A program made the translations under genes and the position numbers. This document shows, piece by piece, positions 7,880-16,117 of a stretch of 64,000 bases of DNA; positions within the stretch are counted from its first letter, which is position 1; each line of letters starts with the position of its first letter. Origin of the DNA: Nonomuraea guangzhouensis (GTDB taxonomy: Bacteria > Actinomycetota > Actinomycetes > Streptosporangiales > Streptosporangiaceae); assembly GCF_019396345.1 (NCBI RefSeq), contig NZ_JAHKRM010000027.1, positions 62,001 through 126,000 of the forward strand. The letters are read 5' to 3'. The notes below the pieces were generated by a model. That model did not search any database and was not told the DNA's origin. It worked only from the letters and a program-made list of their open reading frames with translations.

Positions 7880-9547
7880 TCACCGGGACCGCGCGGCGAG
7901 CTTCCGGCAGTCCTCCAGGGTGTGCTGGGACAGCTCTTCGCGTACGGACGGCACGCACACCGCCGCCATCGACAGGCTCGTCACCCCCAGCCCCACCAGC
8001 ACCGGAGCGAGCTGGGGGTCTCCGGCGGCCTCGCCGCAGACGCCGACCGGTTTGCCGGCGGCGCGGCCCGCTTCCGCGCAGGAGGCGATGAGCTTCAGCA
8101 GGGCGGGCTGCCACGGGTCCAGGAGGTCGGCCAGGCCGGGGTGCTGACGGTCGGCCGCGAACGTGTACTGGCTGAGGTCGTTGGTGCCGATGCTGAGGAA
8201 GTCCACCTCCGTCAGCAGCCGGTCGGCCAGCAGGGCGGCGGCGGGCACCTCGACCATCGCGCCGACCCGCGTCAGACCCCGGGCGCGGGCCCGGCGGGCG
8301 AACGCGGCGGCCTCGGCCGGGGTGGTGACCATCGGGGCCATCACCCACGCGTCGGCGCCCGTCGCGCGGGCCGCCTCCGCTATCGCGTCGAGTTGCGTGT
8401 CCAGGACGTCCGGCAGCACGCGGTCCACGCGCAGCCCCCTGATGCCGAGCGCCGGGTTCGGCTCCGGGGGCAGGCCGAGGAACGGCAGCGGCTTGTCCGT
8501 GCCCGCGTCGAGCGTGCGCACCACGACCATCTCGGCCCGCGCGAACACCTCGGCGTAGGCGGTCACCTGCTCCTCGAACGACGGGGCCTGCTTGCGGTCC
8601 AGGAACAGGAACTCGGTCCTGAACAGCCCGACCCCTTCCGCGCCCGGCCGGAGGTCGGCGGCCGAGCCGATGTTGAGCAGCAGCTTGACCGGGTGGTCGT
8701 CGGCCGTCCTGCCGGGGCCGCTGCTCTTGGCCAGGCGGTCGCGCTCCTCGCGGTCGTTGCGGCGGAGCTCGGCCACGGCCTCGTCCGTCAGGCCGACGCC
8801 GATCTGGCCCGTCTTGCCGTCGACCGAGATGACCGTGCCGTCGGCCAGGGCGGTGATGCCCGCGCAGGCGACCACGGCGGGCAGGCCGCGGCCACGTGCC
8901 AGGATCGCGGTGTGGCTGGTCGGGCCGCCCTTCTCGGTCACCAGCGCCACCACGTCCGTGCCCAGCCCTGCTGTGTCGGCGGGGGAGAGGTCGTCGGCCA
9001 CCAGGACGTATGGGTGGCCGGGGGCGGGGATACCGGGCATGGGCAGGCCCAGGCAGGCGGCGATGGCGCGATGCTTGAGATCGTCCAGGTCGGCGGCGCG
9101 TTCGGCGAGGTAGCCGCCCAGCGCGGCCAGTGTGTCGCGGTGGTGGGTGAAGGCGGCGTCGAGCGCGTGCGGAGCGTCCAGACCGCCGCGGACGGCGGCC
9201 TCGGCGTCCTCGCGCAGCATCGGGTCGTCGGCGATCATGGCGAGCGCATCGAGAATCTCCGCCGCGTCGCTGCCGCCCGCCGCGTCGTCGCCGCCCGCCG
9301 GGGCGGCGTTGCCGTCGCCTCTCGCGGCCCGCGCGGCGGTGGCGGCGCGTTGTCGTAGGTCCGCGGTGACCGACTCCAGCGCCTTCACCACCATCGCGGC
9401 CTCCGCGGCCAGGTCGGCGACCTGCCGAGGGCCGGGGAGTACGGGCGGCGGGGCCATGCGCACCACCGGCCCCGCGGCCCGCCCCTGACTCACCCCCAGC
9501 CCCGCCAGCCCGGCACTCGGGGTGGTCGGGTGGGTGGGGTCAGCCAT
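7880..9547 (-). CDS. ptsI: PTS Enzyme I (phosphoenolpyruvate-protein phosphotransferase)
   Basis: First protein of the sugar phosphotransferase system: takes phosphate from PEP onto a His and passes it to HPr. 555 residues, near the family norm of ~570. Phospho-His is His212 in GGPTSHTAIL; the PEP-binding barrel has GLFRTEFLFLDR, RTLDAGTDKPLPF, LGIRGLR and GTNDLSQYT; the C-terminal Cys signature is GVCGEAAGD. Residues ~70-95 are a low-complexity Ala/Gly/Asp stretch inside the HPr-binding domain, longer than usual. Start overlaps the HPr stop by 8 bases, so translation is probably coupled. Last gene of the PTS operon. Confidence 0.96.
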   Translation of the reverse strand: MADPTHPTTPSAGLAGLGVSQGRAAGPVVRMAPPPVLPGPRQVADLAAEAAMVVKALESVTADLRQRAATAARAARGDGNAAPAGGDDAAGGSDAAEILDALAMIADDPMLREDAEAAVRGGLDAPHALDAAFTHHRDTLAALGGYLAERAADLDDLKHRAIAACLGLPMPGIPAPGHPYVLVADDLSPADTAGLGTDVVALVTEKGGPTSHTAILARGRGLPAVVACAGITALADGTVISVDGKTGQIGVGLTDEAVAELRRNDREERDRLAKSSGPGRTADDHPVKLLLNIGSAADLRPGAEGVGLFRTEFLFLDRKQAPSFEEQVTAYAEVFARAEMVVVRTLDAGTDKPLPFLGLPPEPNPALGIRGLRVDRVLPDVLDTQLDAIAEAARATGADAWVMAPMVTTPAEAAAFARRARARGLTRVGAMVEVPAAALLADRLLTEVDFLSIGTNDLSQYTFAADRQHPGLADLLDPWQPALLKLIASCAEAGRAAGKPVGVCGEAAGDPQLAPVLVGLGVTSLSMAAVCVPSVREELSQHTLEDCRKLAARSR

Positions 9548-9821
9548 CGAGGGCCTCTTCCGCGTCCAGGTCCTGGGCGAGCAGGGCTACCAACGCGTCC
9601 AGTGCCGCGTCCGCGTCCGGGGCGTCCGACTCCAGTGTCACCTCGGTGCCCTGGGTGGCGCCGAGCGACAGGACGCCCAGCATGCTGTTCGCGGGGACCG
9701 ACTTCTCGCCCACCCGGATCCGCACCGGCACCCCCAGCCGTACCGCCTCCTGGACGAACAGCTTCGCGGGCCGCGCGTGCAGACCGCTCGCCGATGCCAC
9801 CGTCACCGTACGTTGTGCCAT
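9540..9821 (-). CDS. ptsH: HPr phosphocarrier protein
   Basis: Carries phosphate from Enzyme I to IIA. 93 residues with the active-site motif SGLHARPAKLF (phospho-His15) and the conserved regulatory-site region VPANSMLGVLSLG around residue 46, where Firmicutes HPr is phosphorylated on Ser. Start is the ATG at 9821, 8 bases after a run of six G; a GTG at 9824 is directly upstream and cannot be excluded. Placed between the zinc dehydrogenase and Enzyme I in the operon, overlapping Enzyme I by 8 bases. Confidence 0.96.
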   Translation of the reverse strand: MAQRTVTVASASGLHARPAKLFVQEAVRLGVPVRIRVGEKSVPANSMLGVLSLGATQGTEVTLESDAPDADAALDALVALLAQDLDAEEALDG

Positions 9822-9833
9822 CACAAACCCCCC

Positions 9834-10838
9834 TCAGGGCTCGATCGTGACCTTGATGGCCGCGCCCCGGCTGACGAGGTCGATCCCGTCGAGCACCTGG
9901 GAGAGCGGCAGCCGGTGGGTGATCAGGTCCGCCACCGGCACCAGACCCTCCGCGATCAGCTGGAGCGCCTCGGCGTTGTGCGCGGGGCTGGAGCCGTTCG
10001 CGCCGACGATGGTCAGCTCGCGGTAGTGCACCAGGTTCGAGTCCAGGGCGATGATCGGGGCGTCCTTGGGCAGGCCGCCGAAGAAGCTGATCCTGGCCTG
10101 CCGGGCCGCCATCCGCAGCGCCTGTTCCTGGGCCGCCCCGGACGCCGCCGCGGTGATCACCACGTCGGCGCCGCGGCCACCGGTCAGCTTGAGCACCTGG
10201 TCCACCGCGTCGGTGTCGACGACCGCGTCCGGGCGTACCAGATCGGCCGCCATCGCGAGCCGCTCGGCGTTCACGTCGACCAGGAACACCCGCGCGGCCC
10301 CCCGTGCCCGGGCCAGCCGCACGTGCAGGCAGCCGATCGGGCCCGCGCCCATGACGACCACGTCGTCGCCCGCGCCGACGCGGGCCAGTGACTGGCCGTT
10401 CAGCACGCAGGCGAGCGGCTCGGCCACCGACGCCTCGGCGAACCCGACGCCGGGCGGGATGGCGTTGACGCCGTCCACGGCCCGTACTTTCGCCGGGATC
10501 ACCATGTACTCGGCGAAACCGCCGTCGTAGTGGTAACCCATCGACTCCTGGTTCGGGCAGACGGTGCGGCGGCCGCGGCGGCACTCCTCGCAGGTGCCGC
10601 ACGGGATCGCGGCGATCACCTGGACGCGTTCGCCCGTGCCGACGACCTCGCCGGCGATCTCGTGGCCCATCACGCGGGGCGGGCGGATGTGGTGGTGGCC
10701 GTGCTTGAAGATCTTCACGTCGGTGCCGCACGTCGAGCAGTTGCGTACCCGGATCTTCAGCTCGCCGGGGCCGGCGACCGGCTCCGGCGCGTCCTCCACG
10801 CGGATGTCCCCTGGGGCGTGGAATCGGGCGACTTTCAC
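9834..10838 (-). CDS. Zinc-dependent medium-chain dehydrogenase (polyol-phosphate dehydrogenase-like)
   Basis: 334-residue zinc alcohol dehydrogenase. Catalytic zinc ligands are in NCSTCGTD (Cys) and GHE; the structural zinc site is the four-Cys CGTCEECRRGRRTVC; the Rossmann turn is GAGPIGCLH. Start GTG at 10838 overlaps the IIA stop as GTGA. Its place between IIA and HPr points to oxidation of the phosphorylated sugar alcohol delivered by the PTS, as galactitol-1-phosphate and arabitol-phosphate dehydrogenases of this family do elsewhere. The product would be a ketose phosphate for the PfkB kinase. Substrate is inference; the family assignment is firm. Confidence 0.88.
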   Translation of the reverse strand: MKVARFHAPGDIRVEDAPEPVAGPGELKIRVRNCSTCGTDVKIFKHGHHHIRPPRVMGHEIAGEVVGTGERVQVIAAIPCGTCEECRRGRRTVCPNQESMGYHYDGGFAEYMVIPAKVRAVDGVNAIPPGVGFAEASVAEPLACVLNGQSLARVGAGDDVVVMGAGPIGCLHVRLARARGAARVFLVDVNAERLAMAADLVRPDAVVDTDAVDQVLKLTGGRGADVVITAAASGAAQEQALRMAARQARISFFGGLPKDAPIIALDSNLVHYRELTIVGANGSSPAHNAEALQLIAEGLVPVADLITHRLPLSQVLDGIDLVSRGAAIKVTIEP

Positions 10839-11260
10839 GTCAGCTCCTTGATCACTTGGCCGACCTCCGTCGCCTCGCGGAGTGTCCTGGCGCGGTCGGG
10901 GTCGAGCAGGATGTCGGCGAGCGCCGCGAGCAGCCGCACGTGCCCGTCGTTCTTCGCGGCGATGCCGACGCAGAGGGTGACGGGTTCGCCACCCCAGTCG
11001 ACGCCGTCCGGGAAGCGCACGACGCAGATCGCGTCGTGCCGGACGACCTCCTTGGCCGCCGCGGTGCCGTGCGGGATGGCCACGCCCTCGCCGACGTACG
11101 TGGAGATGGTCTGTTCGCGTTCGAGCATGGCCTCGATGTACGGCTCGGCGACCGCGCCCACGTCCACCAGGGCGCGCCCGCACCTCCTGATCGCGTCGTC
11201 CCGGTCGGCCGCGCGCTCGTGCAGGAGTACGGCGCGCGGATCGAGCAGGTCGTCACGCAT
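10835..11260 (-). CDS. PTS IIA component, mannitol/fructose type
   Basis: Cytosolic phosphocarrier that takes phosphate from HPr and gives it to IIB. 141 residues; the phospho-His is His64 in VGEGVAIPHGTA, and the domain follows the mannitol/fructose IIA pattern throughout (YIEAMLERE, GVDWGG, VTLCVGIAAKNDGHVRLLAALADIL). It overlaps the IIB stop by 8 bases and its own stop overlaps the dehydrogenase start. In many bacteria this domain is fused to IICB; here all three domains are separate proteins. Confidence 0.94.
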   Translation of the reverse strand: MRDDLLDPRAVLLHERAADRDDAIRRCGRALVDVGAVAEPYIEAMLEREQTISTYVGEGVAIPHGTAAAKEVVRHDAICVVRFPDGVDWGGEPVTLCVGIAAKNDGHVRLLAALADILLDPDRARTLREATEVGQVIKELT

Positions 11261-11561
11261 CGACCGTGCCGCCGTTCTTGATGGTGGCGACCAGCTTCGT
11301 CACGGCCGGGTCGCCGAGGAAGATCTGGAACGGCACCAGCACCTTGTCCGGCGCCGAGGCCCGGGCCCTGGCGGCCAGCCCGGAGTGGCAGACCACCACG
11401 TCGGCGTCGGCCGGGATCTCGTTCACCGGGGTGTGCTCCACGGAGACGCCGGTGTCCTTGAGCTGCTTGCGTAGCTGGCTGGCGAGCATGACGCTGCTGC
11501 CCATGCCCGCGTCGCAGGCCACGATGATCTTGTGAATGTCCTTGCTGTCGATGCTGGCCAT
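11253..11561 (-). CDS. PTS IIB component, mannitol type
   Basis: 102-residue cytosolic IIB. The phospho-Cys is Cys16 in VACDAGMGSSVMLASQLRKQ, the signature of mannitol-specific IIB; later VVVCHSGLAARA and a short C-terminal helix complete the domain. It receives phosphate from IIA and transfers it to the polyol as IIC imports it. Lies 4 bases after IIC and overlaps IIA by 8 bases. Confidence 0.94.
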   Translation of the reverse strand: MASIDSKDIHKIIVACDAGMGSSVMLASQLRKQLKDTGVSVEHTPVNEIPADADVVVCHSGLAARARASAPDKVLVPFQIFLGDPAVTKLVATIKNGGTVDA

Positions 11562-11565
11562 GGGT

Positions 11566-12732
11566 TCACGCCTCCTTGGCGACGGGCTGGGTCTGGGTCT
11601 CGCGGTCGTTCTGGCCGCTCTCGTGGGTCTCCTCGATGCGGTCCGCCAGCGGTTCCGGGGCGTCGGCGACGGCCTCCTCCTCCTTCTCGCCGCGGCCGAA
11701 GCCGAGCAGGAGCGAGGAGACCGCGAACGACACGGCCGTGGCGACGACGATGCCGGCGATCACGCCGAGCCAGCCGCCCTTCGGCGTCACCGCGATGTAG
11801 GCGAAGATGCTGCCCGGCGAAGGCGTCGCCACCAGTCCGGCACCGGTGATCATGAACGTGAACACGCCGGCCGCGCCGCCCGCGATGACCCCGAGGATGA
11901 GCCGCGGCTTCATCAGGACGTACGGGAAGTAGATCTCGTGGATCCCGCCGAAGAAGTGGATGATCATCGCGGCGGGCGTGCTCGGGCGCAGCGGGCGCGG
12001 GCCGAACAGCAGGAACGCGATGAGCAGGCCGAGCCCGGGGCCCGGGTTCGACTCCAGCATGAACAGGATCGACTTGCCGTGCTTGACGGACTCGGCGACG
12101 CCGAGCGGCCCGAGCACGCCGTGGTTGACCGCGTTGTTCAGGAACAGCACCTTGGCCGGCTCGATCAGCACCGAGGCGATGGGCAGCAGGTTGTTGACGA
12201 TGAGCCACTCGACCGCGTTGCCCGCGGCCGTGGTCACGACGCGGACGATCGGGCCGATGGCCCACACCCCCGCGATGGCCATGACGGCGCCGACGATGCC
12301 CGCGGTGAAGTTGTCGACGAGCATCTCGAAGCCGGACTTGGTGCGATCCTCCGTGAACTTGTCCACATATTTCAGGATCAGGGCGGTGAGGGGACCGATG
12401 ATCATGGCGCCGAGGAACATCGGGATGTCCGAACCCACGATCACCCCCATCGCCGCGACCGCGCCCACCACCGCGCCGCGTTGCCCGTGGACCATCCGGC
12501 CGCCGGTGTAGGCGATGAGGATGGGCAGCAGCATCTTGATGATCGGGTCGACCATCGCGGCCAGCGCCGCGTTCGGCAGCCAGCCGGTGGGGATGAACAG
12601 CGCGGTGATCAGCCCCCAGGCGATGAACGCGCCGATGTTCGGCATGATCATGCCGGCCAGGTGGCCGCCGATGCGCTGGATGGTGGCCTTGGCCCCGGTC
12701 CCGTAGACCGGGGGTGTGTAGGTTTCGGCCAT
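11566..12732 (-). CDS. PTS mannitol-type IIC permease
   Basis: 388-residue membrane permease, the sugar-translocating part of the PTS. About eight hydrophobic segments; the diagnostic GGIHEIYFPYVLMKP motif (residues ~265-279) that contacts substrate in mannitol IIC, and NNAVNHGVLGPLG, are both present. The last ~45 residues are a charged cytosolic tail that ends without a fused IIB, unlike E. coli MtlA. Start ATG at 12732 has an AAAGGAG ribosome-binding site 8 bases upstream. Closest expected substrate is mannitol or another hexitol/pentitol, but the operon lacks mannitol-1-phosphate dehydrogenase of the MtlD type. Confidence 0.93.
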   Translation of the reverse strand: MAETYTPPVYGTGAKATIQRIGGHLAGMIMPNIGAFIAWGLITALFIPTGWLPNAALAAMVDPIIKMLLPILIAYTGGRMVHGQRGAVVGAVAAMGVIVGSDIPMFLGAMIIGPLTALILKYVDKFTEDRTKSGFEMLVDNFTAGIVGAVMAIAGVWAIGPIVRVVTTAAGNAVEWLIVNNLLPIASVLIEPAKVLFLNNAVNHGVLGPLGVAESVKHGKSILFMLESNPGPGLGLLIAFLLFGPRPLRPSTPAAMIIHFFGGIHEIYFPYVLMKPRLILGVIAGGAAGVFTFMITGAGLVATPSPGSIFAYIAVTPKGGWLGVIAGIVVATAVSFAVSSLLLGFGRGEKEEEAVADAPEPLADRIEETHESGQNDRETQTQPVAKEA

Positions 12733-12779
12733 TGGACGTGCTCCTTTGGGGGGTGAGCAAGGTGCCTGGTATGTCGAAG

Positions 12780-13730
12780 TCAGGTGGGGTCGGCGGAGGC
12801 TTCCAGGGGGCGGGTTAAAAGGGGTGGGCCGGTGCGTACGCCGTCGCGGCGGATGTCGGCCGGCCCCGGCATCCGGCTGCCCGGCAGGCAGACCGCCGCC
12901 GCGCCCCAGGCCAGCGCCTCGACCAGCGCTTCCTCGCCGGTCGCGCCACCGGCGAGGAAGCCCGCCAGCATGGCGTCCCCGGCCCCGACCGAGCTGCGCG
13001 GCTCCGTCACCGTGGCGTGGCCGTACCAGATGCCGTGGTCCTGGACGAGCACCGCGCCGTCGGCGCCGAGGCTGGCCAGGACCGTACGCGCGCCCGCCGC
13101 CCGGAGCTTGCCGGCGGCCTCCACCACGTCGCCGACACAGCGGATCGGCATGCCGGTGGCGGCGGCGAGCTCGTCCAGGTTGGGCTTGACGAGGGCGGGG
13201 CCGGCGGCGAGCGCGCTGGCCAGCGCCGGGCCGCTGGTGTCGACGGCGACGTGGATGCCCGCCCCGGCGAAGCGGCGGCAGAGCCTGGCGTAGACGTCGG
13301 CGGGCACCTCAGGCGGCAGGCTGCCGGAGGCCACCACCCAGTCGGCCTCGTGCGCGGCGGCCAGTACGGTGTCGGCGATCGTGTCGAGCTCACCGGGGGA
13401 CAGGGCGGTGCCGGGTTCGTTGATCTTGGTGATGGTGCCGTCGGGCTCGGCCAGGGTGACGTTCGAGCGGGTCGTGCCGGTCACCGGGACCGTCACCATG
13501 TCGAGCCCTTCGAGGGCGAGCAGGCGGACGAGCTGCCGGCCCTCGTCGCCGCCGAACGGCACCACGGCCCGCGACGCGACCGCGTTGGCGAGCAGGGCTC
13601 GGGAGACGTTCACACCCTTGCCGCCGGGGTCCAGGCGGGCGGCGGCGGCCCGGATGACGGCGCCCCGGTCGAGCGAGGCGATCTCGATCGTGCGGTCCAG
13701 GCTGGGGTTGAGCGTCAGCGTGAGGATCAT
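12780..13730 (-). CDS. PfkB-family sugar-phosphate kinase (1-phosphofructokinase-like)
   Basis: 316-residue ribokinase-fold enzyme that phosphorylates a ketohexose phosphate to the bisphosphate. N-terminal substrate loop LDPGGKGVNVSRALLAN, early LTLNPSLDRTIEI typical of 1-phosphofructokinase and tagatose-6-phosphate kinase, and the C-terminal ATP/catalytic signature SSVGAGDAMLAGFLAG with the base Asp. ATG at 13730 overlaps the DeoR stop as ATGA; IIC follows after 47 bases. FruK or LacC activity cannot be distinguished by eye; the neighbouring polyol-type PTS argues against simply calling it FruK. Confidence 0.88.
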   Translation of the reverse strand: MILTLTLNPSLDRTIEIASLDRGAVIRAAAARLDPGGKGVNVSRALLANAVASRAVVPFGGDEGRQLVRLLALEGLDMVTVPVTGTTRSNVTLAEPDGTITKINEPGTALSPGELDTIADTVLAAAHEADWVVASGSLPPEVPADVYARLCRRFAGAGIHVAVDTSGPALASALAAGPALVKPNLDELAAATGMPIRCVGDVVEAAGKLRAAGARTVLASLGADGAVLVQDHGIWYGHATVTEPRSSVGAGDAMLAGFLAGGATGEEALVEALAWGAAAVCLPGSRMPGPADIRRDGVRTGPPLLTRPLEASADPT

Positions 13731-14488
13731 GCCCGGACCACCTCCGGTCCGGCCGCGGACAGCTCGGCGGCCAGGGCGAGGTCGAGGCCCGTGTCGGTGA
13801 TCACCACGTCGATCTCGCTCAGCTCGGCGAAGCTCGCGAGGTAGGTGTTGGTGAACTTGGTGTGATCGGCCAGCAGCACGCTGCGCTCCGCGGCCGTCAC
13901 CATCGCCCGCTTGATCGCCGCCTCCGCCGGATCCGGCGTGGTCAGGCCCTTGGCGGCCGAGCAGCCGTTCGTCGCCATGAACGCCACGTCCACGTGCAGC
14001 TGTGACAGCGGCCGCAGCGCCCAGTCGTCCACGGTGGCCAGTGTCCGGCCGCGCACCCGGCCGCCGAGCATGATGACGCTCAGGTTGGCGCGGCCGGCCA
14101 GCACGGTCGCCAGCGGCGGCGAGTTGACCACGACCGTGAGCTCGCGGTCGGTGGGCAGAATCGGCACCAGGCGGCCGGTGGTGGTACCCGCGTCGATGAT
14201 GACCGAGCCGTCCTCCGGCAGCTCGGCCAGGGCGGCCTTGGCGATGCGCTCCTTCTCCGCGGTCAGCACCTCGTCGCGGGTGGCGAGCGCGGGCTCGAAC
14301 CCCATCCGCTCCACGGGAATCGCGCCGCCGTGCACCCTGCGCAGCACGCCCGCCCGCTCCAGCGCGGTCAGGTCGCGGCGGATCGTCTCGGTGGTCACGT
14401 CGAGCTCGTCGGCCAGGGACACCACGTCGACACGGCCCGCGGTCCGGGCCCTGCGAAGGATCTCCTGCTGCCGCTCCTCGGCGTACAT
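13727..14488 (-). CDS. DeoR-family repressor of the PTS operon
   Basis: 253-residue regulator of the DeoR/FruR type and first gene of the operon. Winged helix at residues 5-58 (VVSLADELDVTTETIRRDL); effector domain with the sugar-phosphate loop IIDAGTTTGRLV and the signature GLTTPDPAEAAIKRAMV, then VLLADHTKF. Such proteins release DNA on binding a phosphorylated sugar. Three GTTT-starting direct repeats spaced 11 bases apart lie in its own leader (14506-14536) beside a good promoter, so autoregulation of the whole eight-gene operon is likely. Confidence 0.92.
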   Translation of the reverse strand: MYAEERQQEILRRARTAGRVDVVSLADELDVTTETIRRDLTALERAGVLRRVHGGAIPVERMGFEPALATRDEVLTAEKERIAKAALAELPEDGSVIIDAGTTTGRLVPILPTDRELTVVVNSPPLATVLAGRANLSVIMLGGRVRGRTLATVDDWALRPLSQLHVDVAFMATNGCSAAKGLTTPDPAEAAIKRAMVTAAERSVLLADHTKFTNTYLASFAELSEIDVVITDTGLDLALAAELSAAGPEVVRA

Positions 14489-14505
14489 GATGTTGATTCA
14501 CCGCC

Positions 14506-14536
14506 GTTTCAGTGTGGTTTCCTCTGTGTTTATACC
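14506..14536. promoter_or_regulatory. Direct-repeat operator, probable DeoR binding site
   Basis: Reading the plus strand, GTTTCAGTGTG, GTTTCCTCTGT and GTTTATACC start at 14506, 14517 and 14528, exactly 11 bases apart, one helical turn. DeoR-family repressors commonly bind direct repeats. The array covers the -10 box and the transcribed leader of the deoR promoter, where binding would block transcription. Confidence 0.55.
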
Positions 14537-14556
14537 CGATTCTGTTGGAAGGTCAA
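14529..14556 (-). promoter_or_regulatory. Promoter of the PTS operon
   Basis: On the minus strand TTGACC (14556-14551) and TATAAA (14534-14529) are separated by 16 bases, close to the vegetative sigma consensus. The start codon of the DeoR gene is 41 bases downstream, and the -10 box is overlapped by the third direct repeat. Confidence 0.6.
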
Positions 14557-14576
14557 GACTCTGGTAGTTATGTCGG

Positions 14577-15494
14577 ATGCGAACCAAGCCCTGGGCCGCC
14601 GTCGCGGCAGCCGTACCCCTCGCAGCCGTCTGCGTCGCCGGGCCCTCGGCCTCGGCCGCGTCGTCCGGCCCGCTCACGGCCAAGCCCCCGGCCGTGCCGG
14701 CCGGCACCACGGCATCGTGGCTGGTCTACGACCGGCAGGCCGGGAAGTTCGTCGCCACCCGCAACGCGCACCGCAAGTTCCGCTCGGCCTCGGTCGTCAA
14801 GATCCTGATCGCCATCGACTACCTGGAGAAGCGCAAGACCGTCCCGGCGAACGACGCTCGGCTGCTCAAGGTCATGCTGCGCTCCAGCGACGATCACGCG
14901 GCCACCACGTTCTGGAACCGTGACGGCAAGGGCGCGATCGTCGAGCGGATGGCGCGCCGGCTCGGGCTGTCCGACACCGCGCCGCCGCCCGCGTCCAAGC
15001 CCGGGTTCTGGGGTTACACGTCACTGAGCGCGTACGACATCGTGCGTACGTACCGCTACCTGCTCGACACGGCGGCGCCCAGGGTGCGGGACACGATACT
15101 CGGGCACCTGCGCAACTCCACGCCGTGCGGCACCGACGGGTTCGACCAGTACTTCGGCATCCCGCGCGCGGTGCCCAGGCCGTGGGCGGTCAAGCAGGGC
15201 TGGTCGGGGTTCGGCGACGTCCCGCCCACCAAGTGCGGCACCGGGGCCGCCGTGAACCCGGTCCCGCTGCGGGCCCCCGGGGCCGACCTGTCGATCAGCG
15301 GGGTCGCGTCGCGGGCCACCGGGTCTGGCGTGCCTGACCACGGCCGTCCTGTGCTGCACACCACGGGCCTGCTGGGCAAGGACGACCGGTTCATCATGGC
15401 CGTGCTCACGGCCCACCCCGCGGGCGGCACCTGGAGCTCCTCCGTCAAGCGCGTCACGCAGCTGACCCAGGGCCTCTACCGGAGCGTGTCCTAG
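14577..15494 (+). CDS. Secreted beta-lactamase-like serine hydrolase
   Basis: 305 residues with an N-terminal signal peptide (Arg/Lys at 2-4, hydrophobic 7-22, probable cleavage after ASA near residue 27). The mature part has a beta-lactamase/penicillin-binding fold: SVVK at residues 72-75 as the S-x-x-K nucleophile motif, SSDDHAA near residue 104 as the second motif (SDN position), and VKQGWSG as the third (KTG position). Motifs are divergent from true class A beta-lactamases, so a role as a cell-wall peptidase or esterase is as likely as antibiotic hydrolysis. Starts 89 bases from the divergent DeoR gene and overlaps the convergent methyltransferase by 4 bases. Confidence 0.8.
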   Translation: MRTKPWAAVAAAVPLAAVCVAGPSASAASSGPLTAKPPAVPAGTTASWLVYDRQAGKFVATRNAHRKFRSASVVKILIAIDYLEKRKTVPANDARLLKVMLRSSDDHAATTFWNRDGKGAIVERMARRLGLSDTAPPPASKPGFWGYTSLSAYDIVRTYRYLLDTAAPRVRDTILGHLRNSTPCGTDGFDQYFGIPRAVPRPWAVKQGWSGFGDVPPTKCGTGAAVNPVPLRAPGADLSISGVASRATGSGVPDHGRPVLHTTGLLGKDDRFIMAVLTAHPAGGTWSSSVKRVTQLTQGLYRSVS

Positions 15495-16102
15495 AGGAAG
15501 GTGAACATCCGGACGTCTGGCTCCAGCGGCCTGGGCGGGCCGGTGTAGCGGTGCACGCCGACGCCGTAGCGGCCGTCGCTCGCCAGGTCGACCCGCTCGA
15601 ACCCGTCCTCCTCGAACCACTCGCAGATCACCGGCAGCAGGTCGGGCGCGTGCCGCCCCCTGGTCCAGATCACGGTCGCTCCGGGCGCGCAGAGCTGGGG
15701 CAGCGTGGCGACCGTACGCCGGATGTCGGCGTCGCCGATGTTGCCGAAGATCCCGCAGGCGAGAACCAGGTCGGCGGGGACGGCGCCCACATAGGCGTCG
15801 GTCAACGCGGCGTCGCCGCACACCACCTCGACGCCGCCGGGCGCGGCGCGCTGGGCGATCCGGGCGTTGCCCTCGTCGAGCTCCACCAGTCTGGCGCGTA
15901 CGCGGTCCCGGCGGGGGTGGGCGGCCAGCACGGGCAGCAGGTCGCGGCCCTGCCCGGCGCACAGGCTCACCACCCGTTCGGCGCCGGCATCGAGGGCCAG
16001 CCGGACGTGGTCGCGGACCACGGCCAGGCGTCTGCCCAGGGAGGAGCCGGGCGTGTCGTAATGGTCGTGCCAGGTAATCCAGTCGCGTTCGGCCACGATC
16101 AT
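15491..16102 (-). CDS. Class I SAM-dependent methyltransferase
   Basis: 203-residue methyltransferase-like protein. Motif I is VVSLCAGQGRDLLPVL (SAM-binding glycine loop with Cys-Ala-Gly-Gln-Gly), followed by an acidic LVELDEGN for the ribose and VVCGDAALTDAY for the adenine, and LVLACGIFGNIGDADI as motif IV. No substrate-recognition domain is attached. The hydrophilic N-terminus contains WITWHDHYDTPGSSLGRRL. Divergent from the hypothetical gene at 16118, with only 15 bases between start codons. Substrate unknown. Confidence 0.82.
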   Translation of the reverse strand: MIVAERDWITWHDHYDTPGSSLGRRLAVVRDHVRLALDAGAERVVSLCAGQGRDLLPVLAAHPRRDRVRARLVELDEGNARIAQRAAPGGVEVVCGDAALTDAYVGAVPADLVLACGIFGNIGDADIRRTVATLPQLCAPGATVIWTRGRHAPDLLPVICEWFEEDGFERVDLASDGRYGVGVHRYTGPPRPLEPDVRMFTFL

Positions 16103-16117
16103 GATGATGCTTGTCTG

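Noticed and set aside
14577..15494. True class A beta-lactamase
   Set aside because: S-x-x-K is present, but SDN and KTG positions read SDD and KQG, and the Glu166 loop is not evident.
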